From NCBI GenBank assembly GCA_019022495.1, contig JAFEKR010000002.1, forward strand, positions 3,472,001 to 3,536,000: DNA of 64,000 nucleotides. The letters run 5' to 3'. The translations under genes were made by a program, and so were the position numbers. The notes beneath the pieces are model-generated. The model was not told the DNA's origin and made no database searches. It was given only the letters and a program-made list of their open reading frames with translations. The stretch is from Epichloe hybrida. Lineage: Eukaryota; Ascomycota; Sordariomycetes; Hypocreales; Clavicipitaceae. Of the stretch, positions 46,532 through 57,667 are shown in pieces (positions within the stretch are counted from its first letter, which is position 1; the number at the start of each line of letters is the position of its first letter).

Positions 46532-47758
46532 TCAGCTTCGTCCCAAGGCCTGCTCGAGCAGCCTGAACAGCCTCTGATCCTCGGCGTCGAGTTCACAAGT
46601 GCCATCTTGCTCTGGCAGTTGTTCCGACGGCTGTTGCTTCTCTTGATCCGGTGCCCACACGATATATTCATCCAAAAACCCCTCCTCTTGCTGCTGGTCC
46701 TCCTCCAGTGCTAGCTCAGGAGCGCCGGCAGGCTCCAGGTCAGGTTCGGCAGCGCCAGCCTCTGGCTGCTGCTGTGCCTCTTGTTCCAGCTCCTGGATGA
46801 ACTGGAGCAGATCCTGGTGGAGATCTTCTCCTTGGTACTGCTCTTCTTCCAAAGATTGTTGGAGCATGCTGGGGAGTTGATCGCAGTCATGATCGACTGT
46901 GGCAGCGCCGTTATGCTGCTGCTGGTGGTGCTGGTGGTGCTGCTGCTGGTGGTGCTGCTGCTGCTGGTGCTGCTGCTGGTGGGGAGATGTTGATGATGAT
47001 GGTTGTGGTTGTGGTTGTGGTGGTGATGATGATGATGATGATAATAGTTCTGGTAATGATGTTGGTGGTGATGGCAGCGGTGGGAACGGCTCTTGATACG
47101 GGAACATGCCCTGTTTGCTCATGTTCCTCAGCCCACGCACCGTACGGGCGTGGCTCTTCTTCATCTCCTGCTGGGCCTTCTTGTACTGGGCCTTGGTCAT
47201 GGGCCGCGCATCATCACAGACAGCGGCAGGGTTGCGCTTCTTTTCCTTTTTTTCCTTTCTGCCCAAGGCAAGCACTCTCAGGTACGGGGCTTGTTGACTC
47301 TGAGATCGGTAGGGCAAGTTGGCTTCAATCACCAACTGAGAGCTGCTTATGAAGAGGGACGTGGCTGCCGAGGCGTGACGCAGGAAACGTCGAGCCATGT
47401 CGCCATTGGGGCTTACATGGATGAACTGCCTCATGGCTTGGATGAGGGCCTCGATGTTGCGCGAGGACTGTGGCCGAGATGGCTGCATGTCGGGGCAGAC
47501 CTGCCCGGTGCTGGAGCACATGGTGAGTAAGAGGAGGTCCTCGTGACGGGGGGACCTCTTCTTTGTAAAGGCCTCGAGGACCTCAGCCATGAGTTGGCTT
47601 TCGAACGGCCACGGGCTGTTGACCTTGTCGAGGGGGAAGTTATTGGCCAAGAGCCAGCCTGGTGCGAAGCGAAGGCTTTGACACCAGGCCATGATGTTGC
47701 CTCGAGTCTGCATGAGGGCTGCGGAGTCTTGCTCCATGCTAGCAATTGGGTGATACAT
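46532..47758 (-). CDS. Unrecognised His/Gln-rich protein
   Basis: A long single frame on the minus strand; from the chosen ATG at 47758 it encodes 408 aa (a second ATG at 47737 starts MEQDSAALMQ). I recognise no family. Residues ~1-170 look globular (LRFAPGWLLANNFPLDKVNSPWPFESQL...RHEDLLLLTMCSS). A basic stretch (RKEKKEKKR) is followed by MTKAQYKKAQQEMKKSHARTVRGLRNMSKQG, possibly an amphipathic helix. Then come Pro/Ser-rich sequence, a polymorphic-looking His/Gln tract (CAG/CAC trinucleotides at about 46910-46985) and an acidic Gln/Glu-rich C-terminus. The basic-plus-Gln/acid composition suggests a nuclear regulator, which is only a guess. The frame stays open upstream to 48037 across a duplicated 90-bp sequence that I consider non-coding. 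Confidence 0.5.
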   Translation of the reverse strand: MYHPIASMEQDSAALMQTRGNIMAWCQSLRFAPGWLLANNFPLDKVNSPWPFESQLMAEVLEAFTKKRSPRHEDLLLLTMCSSTGQVCPDMQPSRPQSSRNIEALIQAMRQFIHVSPNGDMARRFLRHASAATSLFISSSQLVIEANLPYRSQSQQAPYLRVLALGRKEKKEKKRNPAAVCDDARPMTKAQYKKAQQEMKKSHARTVRGLRNMSKQGMFPYQEPFPPLPSPPTSLPELLSSSSSSPPQPQPQPSSSTSPHQQQHQQQQHHQQQHHQHHQQQHNGAATVDHDCDQLPSMLQQSLEEEQYQGEDLHQDLLQFIQELEQEAQQQPEAGAAEPDLEPAGAPELALEEDQQQEEGFLDEYIVWAPDQEKQQPSEQLPEQDGTCELDAEDQRLFRLLEQALGRS

Positions 47759-47770
47759 GATTATATACAA

Positions 47771-47955
47771 TTGTATATAATATCTAAAGCTATCAGAGGT
47801 ATGATAGATAGAAGTGAGGCGAGGAGGATAATGTGAGTGTGTTTCCTTGATGGCAAGAGCTTTGTATATAATATCCAAAGCTATAAGAGGTATGATGGAA
47901 ACAAGTGAGGCGAGGTTGATAATGTGAGTGTGTCTTTTGATGGCAAGAGCTTTGG
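47771..47955. repeat. 90-bp tandem duplication upstream of the His/Gln-rich gene
   Basis: Two imperfect copies in direct tandem. TTGTATATAATATC, AAGTGAGGCGAGG, GATAATGTGAGTGTGT and GATGGCAAGAGCTTTG occur in both, spaced 90-91 bp. Small indels between copies change the reading frame, so the copies are not conserved as protein, which points to a promoter or 5' UTR duplication. Confidence 0.85.
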
Positions 47956-49374
47956 ATAGAAAGATGGCAACGACAAGACAAGAATGGAAAGAGACATGAC
48001 AAGAAAGAAAAAGACAAAAGGCAGATGGAACCTCCATTAATATATAGTCATTTCAGAAGAAAAAGCCAGGGGCACGGACTCTTTCGAAAAGGTTCTTTAG
48101 ATCCCCAAAAAGGATCCAAAAAACTTTACATCCGAGGAACGAAACCATAAAGATGGAAGCACTGCCACAGAATACGACTTACAGACCACGAAATGTCTGC
48201 CTGAACCTTTTAAAAAAACCTTCCCCCCCCCCCCCTGCCCAAAGACACGCGCTAGATGAGCAAGAAACACCGAATCATGGGCTTTCCTTCCCTGAAACTG
48301 AGACTTGTCTCCTCAGGAAAGCATTGTACCTTCCACTAGACTTGAAACTAAACATTCGTAGGGCTTTCTCTAAAAAAAAAAAAAAGAAAAAAAGGCTGAC
48401 TTCCCAAGCCAGCTCGGCGTACTGACAACGCCCCCGTTTGCCACACTTTTTAGTTGCTGGTCAACGACATATAACCTTTAGTAGGTGGCAGACCTCTTTT
48501 TTCACCCAACACAAGATGTTGAATTTCGAAAAGTGGCCGAAGATGGGAAAGAAACGAAGCATTGCGATGTTGTTGCTGTTGTCCTCTGTTCCACCTGGCT
48601 CTGACGGTGACGGCGGTGACTGCGGTGGAAAAGTCTCGATTATTGTACTTTTGTGCTTGCCCCAAAATCATGCATATGATCAAAGGATACATGGCGTTCT
48701 CTGCCACTGCTACGTAATGGGGAATGATGGCTTCCCTGGAAGGTTCCACCGACTGTGGCCGAGACGAACCAGGAATGCATGTTCGCGGTCTAGAATTTGA
48801 AGGAAAAGGGGAGAAGGGGGGGATCAGGTAGTAGGCAACTACACTGGAAGCAGACTGTCTGGTCGGGCGAAGGTCAAACTTCAGCAAAGATTGTCAAACA
48901 TGTCCGAGGATGTATTAATGGCAGCAGGACTTTGATACGCGGATTCGTTCTTTCCATCGCAGGTTTTGGAACTTGGGGCATAAGCTTGGCATCGACGGTC
49001 TTTGTGACAAGACTCTGGAAGCCATGGCCGAGTGTCGAAGACTCACGGAGCGAATTCTCGGGGGTTGCTTCCTGCACCACGCACCACGCACCCACGTCAC
49101 GTCGTTCAAAATTGATCGACAAGTAGATAGTGTTCGTTTAGATCGAGCCTATTTCAATTTCACCTTGGTAGACCCATCCGGTCCAGTGGCTAGCCTGTTA
49201 CCTGTTCAGCTTGGGCGTCTTCTCTTCGTCTTTGCAAGTTCGACATTATTAATCTTGATTACCTCGTGTACACGCACCCAGAAGCCACACACCCAGAAGC
49301 CAGCAGAAGCCAGCAGAAGCCAGCAGAAGCCAACATCTATCAATCTCTCGGTGGCCCCCTCCCTTCTCTTTCGA
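47956..49374. other. Gene-free stretch
   Basis: 1.4 kb with a C-run (48222-48237), an A-rich tract (48372-48393) and a short AGCCAGCAGA repeat (about 49295-49330). No supported gene. Confidence 0.5.
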
Positions 49375-52300
49375 CTAGATGACGTAGCCCCCATTGCCCA
49401 AACTCCGCCACTCTCGCACGCCCTTGGCCTCCTCCAATTCAACACACCACCACAGTACTTCTTTGGCCTTCTCGGCTTGTCCGCTCTCCTCATGAGCACG
49501 AGCTAGGGCAAACCATGCATCAGAGTTATCCCAGCCAGTTCCGAGGCGCGTAAGTCCGGACAGGAGGGTGAATGCACGTTCGCGTGCAGATAGGCGATCC
49601 ACAAGGGGCAGCTTACTGGCCTTATAAGGGGCTGGCAACTGGTCGTATGGGCTTCTGCCGGCAGCATCTCCCTGAGGAGACAGCGGCACGGCATCAGTCT
49701 TGGTGACCGCCGGGCCAAGACCCAGTGGTGAAGACGGCAGCGTGTCCACAAACACCTGTTGCACGGCCTTTCTGGGCGACGCCTGGCCTGCTTTGTCACC
49801 GTCATCGGAGCCATCCAGGGCCGGCATGACTGGTGGAGGTAACAGTTTCTCGCTGAAGACATCCAACAGTATGTTGGCTAGCTCGGTGATGGCGACTGGA
49901 TGATCCGGAGAGTGGGTAAGAGCCGTTTCAAAATCTGCTTTGGCACTATACGGAAGGCCCTTGGCGACACCCAAGAGTCCCAGCTGTTTGTATCGTTCGT
50001 TAGCGACTTTAAACAAGACTAATGAGAAAAACAAACGTGTTGATTTGGCACAAACTAACCTCTGACCATATGTCAGCCCACAAATCATCGACGCTCCTCC
50101 GCTCTGCCCATTCGCTGCTTTTCGTGACCCCCTTTCCACAACCTTCTTTGGATGATCCTGACTCGATGCCTGACAGCAGCTTTTGTGCTTCCAAAACGGC
50201 AGCCCTGCCGTCATCCAACATACCAGCGCGGCGGTAAAATCCAGCAATTGTAAGCCAGATTTTGATGAGGAGAGATAGCCTTTGAGCCGCCTCCTTCTCT
50301 TTCGAGAACTGAACGAGGGGCAGCACGTTGGGCGACGCATGCGTCATGTTAATCGTCAAGTCAGTCACGTCAACCGAAGATTTGGACGTGGCAGATACAA
50401 TCGACTGAAGCGACGAGACGGGTTTGCCACGACTGAATGACGGTGCCCGAGCAGGAGCCAGCTTATTCAAGCTCTTGAAGAAGTCGGGCTGGTCAGCCTC
50501 TGTCGTAGGCGTGAAGAATGTCTCTCCATCCACCACAGTTGCTGGCCGTTGGCGACTGCCGCTTCGGTCTCGTTTTCTCAGGCTGTTCCTTTGTCCCAAC
50601 TCGCTTCGTCGCTCCTGGCTACTGCTGGCTCGCCGCGAAAACCTTCCAGTAGTATCGGCATTCTCCTCAGTGACTTGAAGTGCCGGAGCAGCAGGGGCAG
50701 CAGCAGGGGCAGCAGCAGCAGTCGGGGAAGTGTTAGAAGTTGCCGCCCGTGAAGGTAAGCCGGACTTTTCACTGACTGTGCTGACGCTGACCTGTCGGGT
50801 TGTCGTTGATGATCGGTCTGCTTTGTGGCCAAATATACTTCCCCGGAGGCTTCGGACGGTGCCAGACGTCTTTGGTGTTGCCGAAGGAGTTGGGGACGAG
50901 TTCACGGCTGGCTGAACTGAAAGCGTACCAAACATGCGAGAAAACAGGGAAAGAAGCTCGGAGCTGGCATTGACTGCGGCATCTGGCCCTTCAACGAGCT
51001 CCACCAAGGCCAACTGTGTCATCTTGACTTCGAGAATACTCTCTTTTTCTGAGTCGTCCATATCGTCCACCAAGCCCCGGGCAGGGGCTTCCGAGGCACC
51101 CTCGGCGGCGCTCTCTTTGAGATGGTCGCTACGCAAACTTGCTTCGGCCTTACCAAAGAGAACAGATGGGTCCTTGAACTGTTCCAGGGCACCCTCACAG
51201 GCCCGAGATGCCATGGTGTAGTCTTGTCTAGAACTCAAAAGTAAGGCCAAAAGATGCCAGACCGGAATCAGTGCTCGTTCCTGCCAATAAGGCCCGTGAT
51301 GGAGACTGTAGCTTTCTTCCTGGCCCTTGTTACACAGCAATGCAGACCGTACCAGTTCAATAGCTGCAGTCAGCTCCCTTCTTTCCGCCAAGAGCAGGGC
51401 GAGACTGAAGTAGCTTCTGATGTCCTTGGAACGCCCGAACTCGGCAGCCAAAGATTTGCGAAGGCAGCGAATGCCTTTCGACTGTATTTCGGTTCTTGAC
51501 CCTGCTTCATGCGTGATTCTGGACCAATGAGCATGAGACAGGCCAATGGCTTGCCAGGCGAGCGCGATGATATGTGGTGAAACGAATGTCTTTACTCCAC
51601 TTCGTGGTTCATCTTCCAAGTCGGACGAGGTCCCGTTTTCGGCAGATTTGATCTGTGGCAGCTTGGAAAGCCAATCCTCCAGCTCCGCGCCCAGCTGTCG
51701 AGCCTTTTCGCCAGCGAGTTGATGGCCGTATCGGCACAGGGCCAAAATGGCCTGGGCCATGGTTTCCAGCACAATACCATCTTCATCCAAGCTCGCTTCC
51801 GTTCGACCCGTCTTTTCCACTCTTGCCTTGCCTTTCCTGACAATTTCCAAGTAGGAATCAAAGGCCTTGAAAGCCAAATCGAACTCTGCCACGGCGAGAT
51901 GCACGCTGAAGAGGGACCCAAGGATGCATGTAGAGTGGTATGTCCGGGTCGCAGCGCTATACAAGGTCTCGAGGACGTTGCGGCTCAGGGCAGCCCGACC
52001 ACCAGGCCCTAAATCCTGTTCTCTCCAGCCTCTGCCACAAAGGATGGTCCAGTTTGCCACTACCCGCTTCACGAATTCCTCGACCTCCACGCGGTCTTCG
52101 TCAGCCCTAGGAAATCTAGTCTCGCTTAGAATCAGCGCTCGATAGGCAGCCTCGGTTTGCTTAATTTCCAATCGAAGCTGGGCGCGTGCAGGCAAGTCGG
52201 ATGGAATCGAGTGGACATGCCCTGGGGCATAGGGAAGGTCCGTTTCTAGAATGCGGGATAGGGTCTCATAGTATTCGGCCCATATTCTTCTTCGCGGGAC

Positions 52301-53208
52301 AGAACCTTTGAAACCAAATCCGCCTGTAACGGGTGCCCCCATGATGTCCCAGTACCTCGCCCAAGCTCGAAAGCCAGCAATGGAGTCGGGGTTTTCGAGG
52401 TTCAACTCGTCGGTTTCCACAGCCTGGCTCGACAGCATACAGAACTCGGTCAGAAAGAGCTCAGACCAATACCGCAGCTGTTTGCGCACACCATGGCCAC
52501 ACCATACCCCCTCCAAGGATGGCGCGGCAGACCTAAGAGCCAAGAGTGCTTCTGTCCGTTGGTCGGACCGCATGAAGCAATTAGCTTCGAGGTAGCCGGA
52601 CTTGAGGGCACACAAGTTGGTCCACTCCGAGATGGTGGCAGTGCGTTTGGGCGAGATGCCTTCGGATTCGAGGCTCGCGGGGAGGGTAGCAAGAGCTTGG
52701 CTGTATTCGCCGACAACCCAGTGTAGCCAACCCATGCAGACCTTGGCTTGAAATCTGTCTTCGTGGTGGTGATCCTCTTTTGCAATTGCGGCTGAAAGAT
52801 CCGGAAAGCGGGTCGAAACCTCGAGGTCCTCTGCTGTTTGAGCAGCGGACGGTCTTGCACCTGCAGCGGTCACTTGAGAGATGGCGCATTCCGTTTCGGC
52901 CGCCAAGGTGAGACCTGGGAGGCACTGATTAGCGTGGTTCTCGCAAGAAGCTCATAGGGGAGCGAGCATAGGTGTGGGAGATTGTGAGCTCTCAGTAGTC
53001 GGCGAAGCGTAACGTACACGCCCTTTCAGGAGCATGCTTGCGGACCTTGCGGACCAGCTCCGGCACAGCATCCCAGTTTCCCTCGCAGCGTGCGCCATTA
53101 AGCTGCTCGATATAGTTTGCGGCTTTTGGCTAGACAAGCAAAATAAGCCGAGTCAGCTTGGTGTCTCATTCGGTCGGGCACTGCAAGGTCTGAGCATCTT
53201 ACATTCAT
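49375..53208 (-). CDS. ypp1: Ypp1/TTC7-like TPR protein (PI4-kinase scaffold)
   Basis: Four exons: 53203-53208 (only ATG AAT), 53018-53129, 50056-52914 and 49375-50018, together 1206 aa. The 6-nt first exon is defined by GTAAGA and the next acceptor CTAG; it gives MN-PKAANYIEQLNGARCEGNW. The third intron uses GTTTGT. TPR-type helical repeats occur throughout (KVCMGWLHWVVGEYSQAL, ASRACEGALEQFKD, YSAKADFETALTHSPDHPVAITELANILLDVF, WFALARAHEESGQAEKAKEVLWWCVELE), with a disordered Ser/Thr-rich region at roughly residues 680-840. Ypp1 with Efr3 recruits the PI4-kinase Stt4 to the plasma membrane. Filamentous-fungal members are longer than yeast's, as here. It diverges from rix1. Confidence 0.88.
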
Positions 53209-53917
53209 GTTGCGACCAGATCAGGGGCTTTGACAGACTAGAACTGGGGAAGCTCCGGCAGCATGGCGAAAGGGGCCACAAGCACAAGAAGAGAGGTGAC
53301 GGACGACGGCAACGGACGACGGCAACGGACGACACGGGCTGGTGAAGAAACAAGACAGGAAAGCAGTCAATGGAGAGGCGGCGTCACAAGCAAGGACGGA
53401 CAGGACGCACAGGACGCACAGAACAGCCCATCAGATGATGACCGGAAGTGAAGGTGTGAGGGTGGGTGACAACCCAGGCGGAAATTGTCGTCAACTCGTG
53501 CTCGTGCTCCTTCCGCCCTTCCTCCTCCCACTCCCGAGGCCAAGCAACCAGATTTGATAGCCCAAGACAGCTGCGCACCAATCAGAAGCCCAGGTGGTAC
53601 CCCACGAACCAGGGCCCGGGAAAAAAGTTCGACAAGCCGTTCCGTCAACATCCTGCTGATGATTATCAAGCACAATTACTCAATTACCACCATCTATAGC
53701 ATCCAATTAGGTCTTTGCCGTTTTCTGATCTGCGTGCCTCGCAATCCTGAGATCCCCGGCCTACCATACTTCAAAAGGACCGCAACCGCCACGCCTGCTA
53801 TCATCGCGTCGACTCCGAGGTTTTGTGCTGACATGACAAGTCACCAATCGCCTCTCAGCACGTCAAGGTCGAACCCACGCTGTCAGACAAGATCAGCCAT
53901 AAAAAACATAGGGCATC
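53209..53917. promoter_or_regulatory. Divergent promoter between ypp1 and rix1
   Basis: A 709-bp spacer between start codons. It contains GACGGCAAC and GGACGCACA short repeats (about 53297-53420). The two genes have housekeeping roles, and both promoters must lie here. Confidence 0.4.
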
Positions 53918-56297
53918 ATGGCTCCGATACCACCTTCAGATCTAAAAGTTCTTTGCAGGAAACTTGCTACCATGCCTCAGGCACAACTACCGCACGCCGT
54001 TCCCTCACTCACAAAGCATATACTGCGCTGCAGAGATGTATTGTCCTCGCCACATGATCCAAAGTCCAAGAATGACGGTTCTCAGAGTTCCCAGCTCGTC
54101 CACAAATTGCGAGCCAGTGTTACCACGCTTTTGAACGGACGCAGTCGTGAGGCCCGGTTCGCCGCCATTGGCCTGATCAAGGCCATGATTGATGTAGGAG
54201 GCTGGGAAATTCTTCGCACGTCCGATTCATGGGTTCGCGGCTTGTTGTCTATTGTCCAGGTATTTTAGGTTCTCTGTGAGGATGCGCCAGACAGTGGAAG
54301 CTAACGTGATCATGTAGAAAGGAGATCCTTTCCCTTCAAAGGAACTGGCCATCTTGACATTGACACGCATTTACGTAGCGGTACAGCCCTTTCAGACTCT
54401 TGTTCGCGAGATAGCAACCTCGACTATCCCGACGTTCATCACGGCATGCCTTCAACTCATCAAGCCTCAGGCTTCAGGCCGGGCGTCTGCTCCTCTGGGC
54501 ACAGTCGAAACTACCTTTGACTCCTTCTCAACGCTGATTCCGTTGTATCCTGCTACTTTCAGACCCAATAGTTCGGCCTTGAGGTCTGCTGCTAGGGGCT
54601 ATTTGGCACCAACCTCCACAGATAATTTACTGGTACCCCAGTCATTACAACGAGCAGCCAGGAAACTAGTCATCTCCCTTCCTTGCGTGGCAGCCAAATC
54701 CGGCGGGAGCGAGGAATGGGCCAAGCTAGTGGATGGCTTGCTCCGAGAGTTGCATGCTACTGGCGATCAGGTTTTGCGCGCGGTAGACGAGACCTGGGAA
54801 GGCACCTCGGGCTATACGAGACAAAACGTTGGGCCTGAGGGTGAGCCCGCGGGAGGAAGCACTTCAAACGATCAATTACCCCCATGGGCAGAACTGACAT
54901 CCGGGGTAGAACGTCTGGTGGGCATCTTCAACAACCTGGCGGATTGTTTGAGTTATCCGACAAAGGTACCGGTGGTGGTTCCTGTCAGCGCCCTCGTGGA
55001 TGCAGTTTCCAGAGTCTGTTTGATTGCAAGACTGAACCCGAAAACCCAGACTTGGGATCAAGCACTGGAGACGAACGCCGCCATCAGCCGAGAAGAGAAG
55101 GAGGAACTTTGGAGCTGTATGCCAGACATCCATCTATCAGCTCTTACATTGACGTCGCAAATGCTGCACAGATTTGGTCGAGGAATGATTGCGCTGATCC
55201 CCGATGTTCTGGACCACTTGGTCCGGGTTTTCAGGTCTGGTATTGCCAACCCTTCTATCCGAAAGGCAGGGTACAGCCTCCTCAGCAGTATCCTGACATA
55301 CGTTGGCCCAACCATGTCGAGAGCAGCTGTGGGCTCAATAGAGCCCTTGATTGCCGCTTGCTGCCGTGACCTCCAAGAAGATGCAGGCTTTCTAAAGCTT
55401 CCCAACAAGCCTTCCGCAACCTCAAAAGCTGATCCCAAGAAGAAGAACAGCAATAACAATAACAGTCTCGCCAACGCAGACCTCTTTCTTCAGCCGCAAG
55501 CTACCGCGGCCGAAACCTCTGTGTCACTGGATGCCCAACACAAGGCTGCAGCCAACGAACTATTGACAAGCCTGTTGACAAGCCTGCCACAGCATCACCT
55601 GAAGCCTACTCTCCGCGGACTACTCGACAAGACGGCCATCCTAGCAAGAAACTGCGATGCCATGATGGCCAGTGTTCTCAACCCTTACAAGGACCAGCGC
55701 GGCCGCATGTATCCCAGCATTCTGCCCCATCTGTCACAACAATATCCCCAATATCAGGGCCTCGAGATCCTTCGAAGCAATCTGCGTACCTCGACTGTTC
55801 CCAGCAGCGCAGACATGCTTGCAAACGTGACAGAAGCTGAACAAGAGAGCGAGCATGACGATGATGATGACGACGAGGACAGTCCTGATAATGACCAAGA
55901 AGTCCGTGAGGCCGAGGGAACCCACCTGGAGTCCAGCAAGCAAACACTTCAGGATATCCTGCGTCCCATGACGCAGCAACACGAGGCACCCAATGGAACC
56001 GGAAATGCCAGCCTACCGATTCAAAGCAACCCTTTTGAGGCCAATACGCTCGGCAAACACAATACAGCCGATATGAACGCCACATCGACGGGAGATTCGC
56101 CCACCAAACGCAAGCACGAAGACGCGGGTGTCGCGCCGTCAAAGCGCCAGGAGCTCGCTCAACCACCAGCAGTAGCCATTCTCCCAGAGGCGATCCCTCC
56201 TACTGAACAACAGGAAGATGATGACGACGATAGTGATGTGAGCGTTCATCTGAACATGGAGCTAGATGACGATGAAGACGAGGACGAGGACATATAG
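53918..56297 (+). CDS. rix1: Pre-rRNA-processing protein Rix1
   Basis: Two exons, 53918-54259 and 54318-56297, encode 773 aa. The 58-nt intron (GTATTT donor, branch GCTAACG, acceptor GTAG) joins LLSIVQ to KGDPFPSKELAILTLTRIY. The N-terminal half is the Rix1/PELP1 helical-repeat domain (LRASVTTLLNGRSREARFAAIGLIKAMIDVGGWEIL, RAARKLVISLP). The C-terminal third is disordered and ends in strongly acidic runs, with a basic nuclear-localisation-like KRKHE near residue 710. Rix1 with Ipi1 and Ipi3 forms the complex needed for ITS2 processing and pre-60S ribosome maturation in the nucleoplasm. It is convergent with the WW-domain gene. Confidence 0.93.
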
Positions 56298-56764
56298 ATG
56301 GCCAGTATCACAAATACTGGCGGAAATGGACAGACGCAACAGTTGTGCATGAATCGGTCAAAGCAGTGTTTATTTCAACTAGAGAAGACAAAATCGACCG
56401 CCAGGACTAGAATTCATTGGGAAAGGATATCGATTTCTAAAAATAAAAAAAAGTTGGTTTACACTATATAGGCTGATGCTCAGGCTCTCGTCATGACAAC
56501 ATAGCCTTGAGGAGAAGCCATTGTCCTAAACACCAAGTGTTTCTAGACCAGGAGATAGATTCTCATTAAGAAAGGGAAACAAAGGCCCCCATGTCTTTTT
56601 ATCCTGTGCTCACATAGCGAGCAGATGAATCTTGCCAGTAACGCCTATCCAAGGTACGCCTCATGACCGTGTCCTCGATGGCCATTCAGTTTTTCCCTCC
56701 TACACGGGGAAGCCAGGCCACAGTGGAAATCCACCTCAATGTCGAACGGGAAAATAGAATCAAA
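56298..56764. other. Convergent intergenic spacer
   Basis: 3' flanks of rix1 and the WW-domain gene; no feature recognised. Confidence 0.5.
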
Positions 56765-57667
56765 TCAATCTCTCAGCCATGCTCTCCTTTTCTCCTCCTT
56801 CTTAGCCCTTCTCTTCTCTTTGAAAGCCTTGAGCTCCGATTTCGAAATCCTCTGATTTGATCTTTCGGCCTTGAGACTGCGCCCATCGTCTGCAGTCGCG
56901 GCGGCATCGACATCAAAAAATGAATTCATCTGCCGCTTGGATTTCGCCTCGTCGGTGTGCCGACCTGGTCCCGCGTCGAATTGCTGAAAATGGCCCGTGA
57001 AGCGGTTGAACCCTGCTGTGGCGACGTACGGCTCGTCTTCCATACTGGGCATCTCGGGAGCAACGTATGATGCGTCGGGCTGGGTGTATTTCTGGGCATA
57101 CCATGCGTTGGGATCGTAGTCGCCGTGGATGGCGGGATTGTACCCTCCCACTATGACGTCGTTGGACGGGGGGGCGGCGCCATTCGCTACGGTGGCTGTC
57201 GAGATTGACGATGAGGCTGGAGCTAGAGGTGCAGGTGCAGGTGTATTTGACGGCGCTACAGCCGAGTCTGCTGTTGACGGGTTCGAGGCGCGCGGGTTGT
57301 CCCACTGCGTCTTTCCCGTGAAGCGATTGTAGAAGAACCAGGCTTGGGTATTGAGATCCCAAAGACAGTCCCATCCGTCGTCGGCCTGCGGCACGGAGGC
57401 TTCGTTTGGTGGTAGTGGTGGTCCAGAAGAACCCGGGACGGGTTCACTGGGCAGAGGAGGCGCCGAGGCGATGTGCTCTTCGTCTTCGCCATCGACCTCG
57501 CCTTCCTCCTTGTCCGCAGATTCTGATGGCGACGTCGGGGAGGCAGTGTCTGCGTCTGGGCGGCCCTCCTGCGCGGTCGCGTCCTCGATCTCTCTTGGTT
57601 GCGGCGCCGCGACTGGGGACTCTTTCGCAGGCTGTGGCGACGCGGGGGTAGAAGCAGTAGCAGCCAT
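56765..57667 (-). CDS. WW-domain protein
   Basis: Single exon, 300 aa from MAATASTPASP (ATG 57667); an in-frame ATG 13 codons upstream (57706) is possible. Residues 1-95 are Pro/Ser/Glu-rich. One WW domain at about 97-126 (DDGWDCLWDLNTQAWFFYNR, then TGKTQWDNPR) has both Trp residues and the Pro. The C-terminal half carries GGYNPAIHGDYDPNAWY, FNRFTGHFQQFDAGPGRHTDEAKSKRQMNSFF and a very basic end (KAFKEKRRAKKEEKRRAWLRD). This layout is common in fungal WW proteins thought to be linked to pre-mRNA splicing; the role here is inferred only from architecture. WW domains bind Pro-rich ligands. Confidence 0.85.
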   Translation of the reverse strand: MAATASTPASPQPAKESPVAAPQPREIEDATAQEGRPDADTASPTSPSESADKEEGEVDGEDEEHIASAPPLPSEPVPGSSGPPLPPNEASVPQADDGWDCLWDLNTQAWFFYNRFTGKTQWDNPRASNPSTADSAVAPSNTPAPAPLAPASSSISTATVANGAAPPSNDVIVGGYNPAIHGDYDPNAWYAQKYTQPDASYVAPEMPSMEDEPYVATAGFNRFTGHFQQFDAGPGRHTDEAKSKRQMNSFFDVDAAATADDGRSLKAERSNQRISKSELKAFKEKRRAKKEEKRRAWLRD

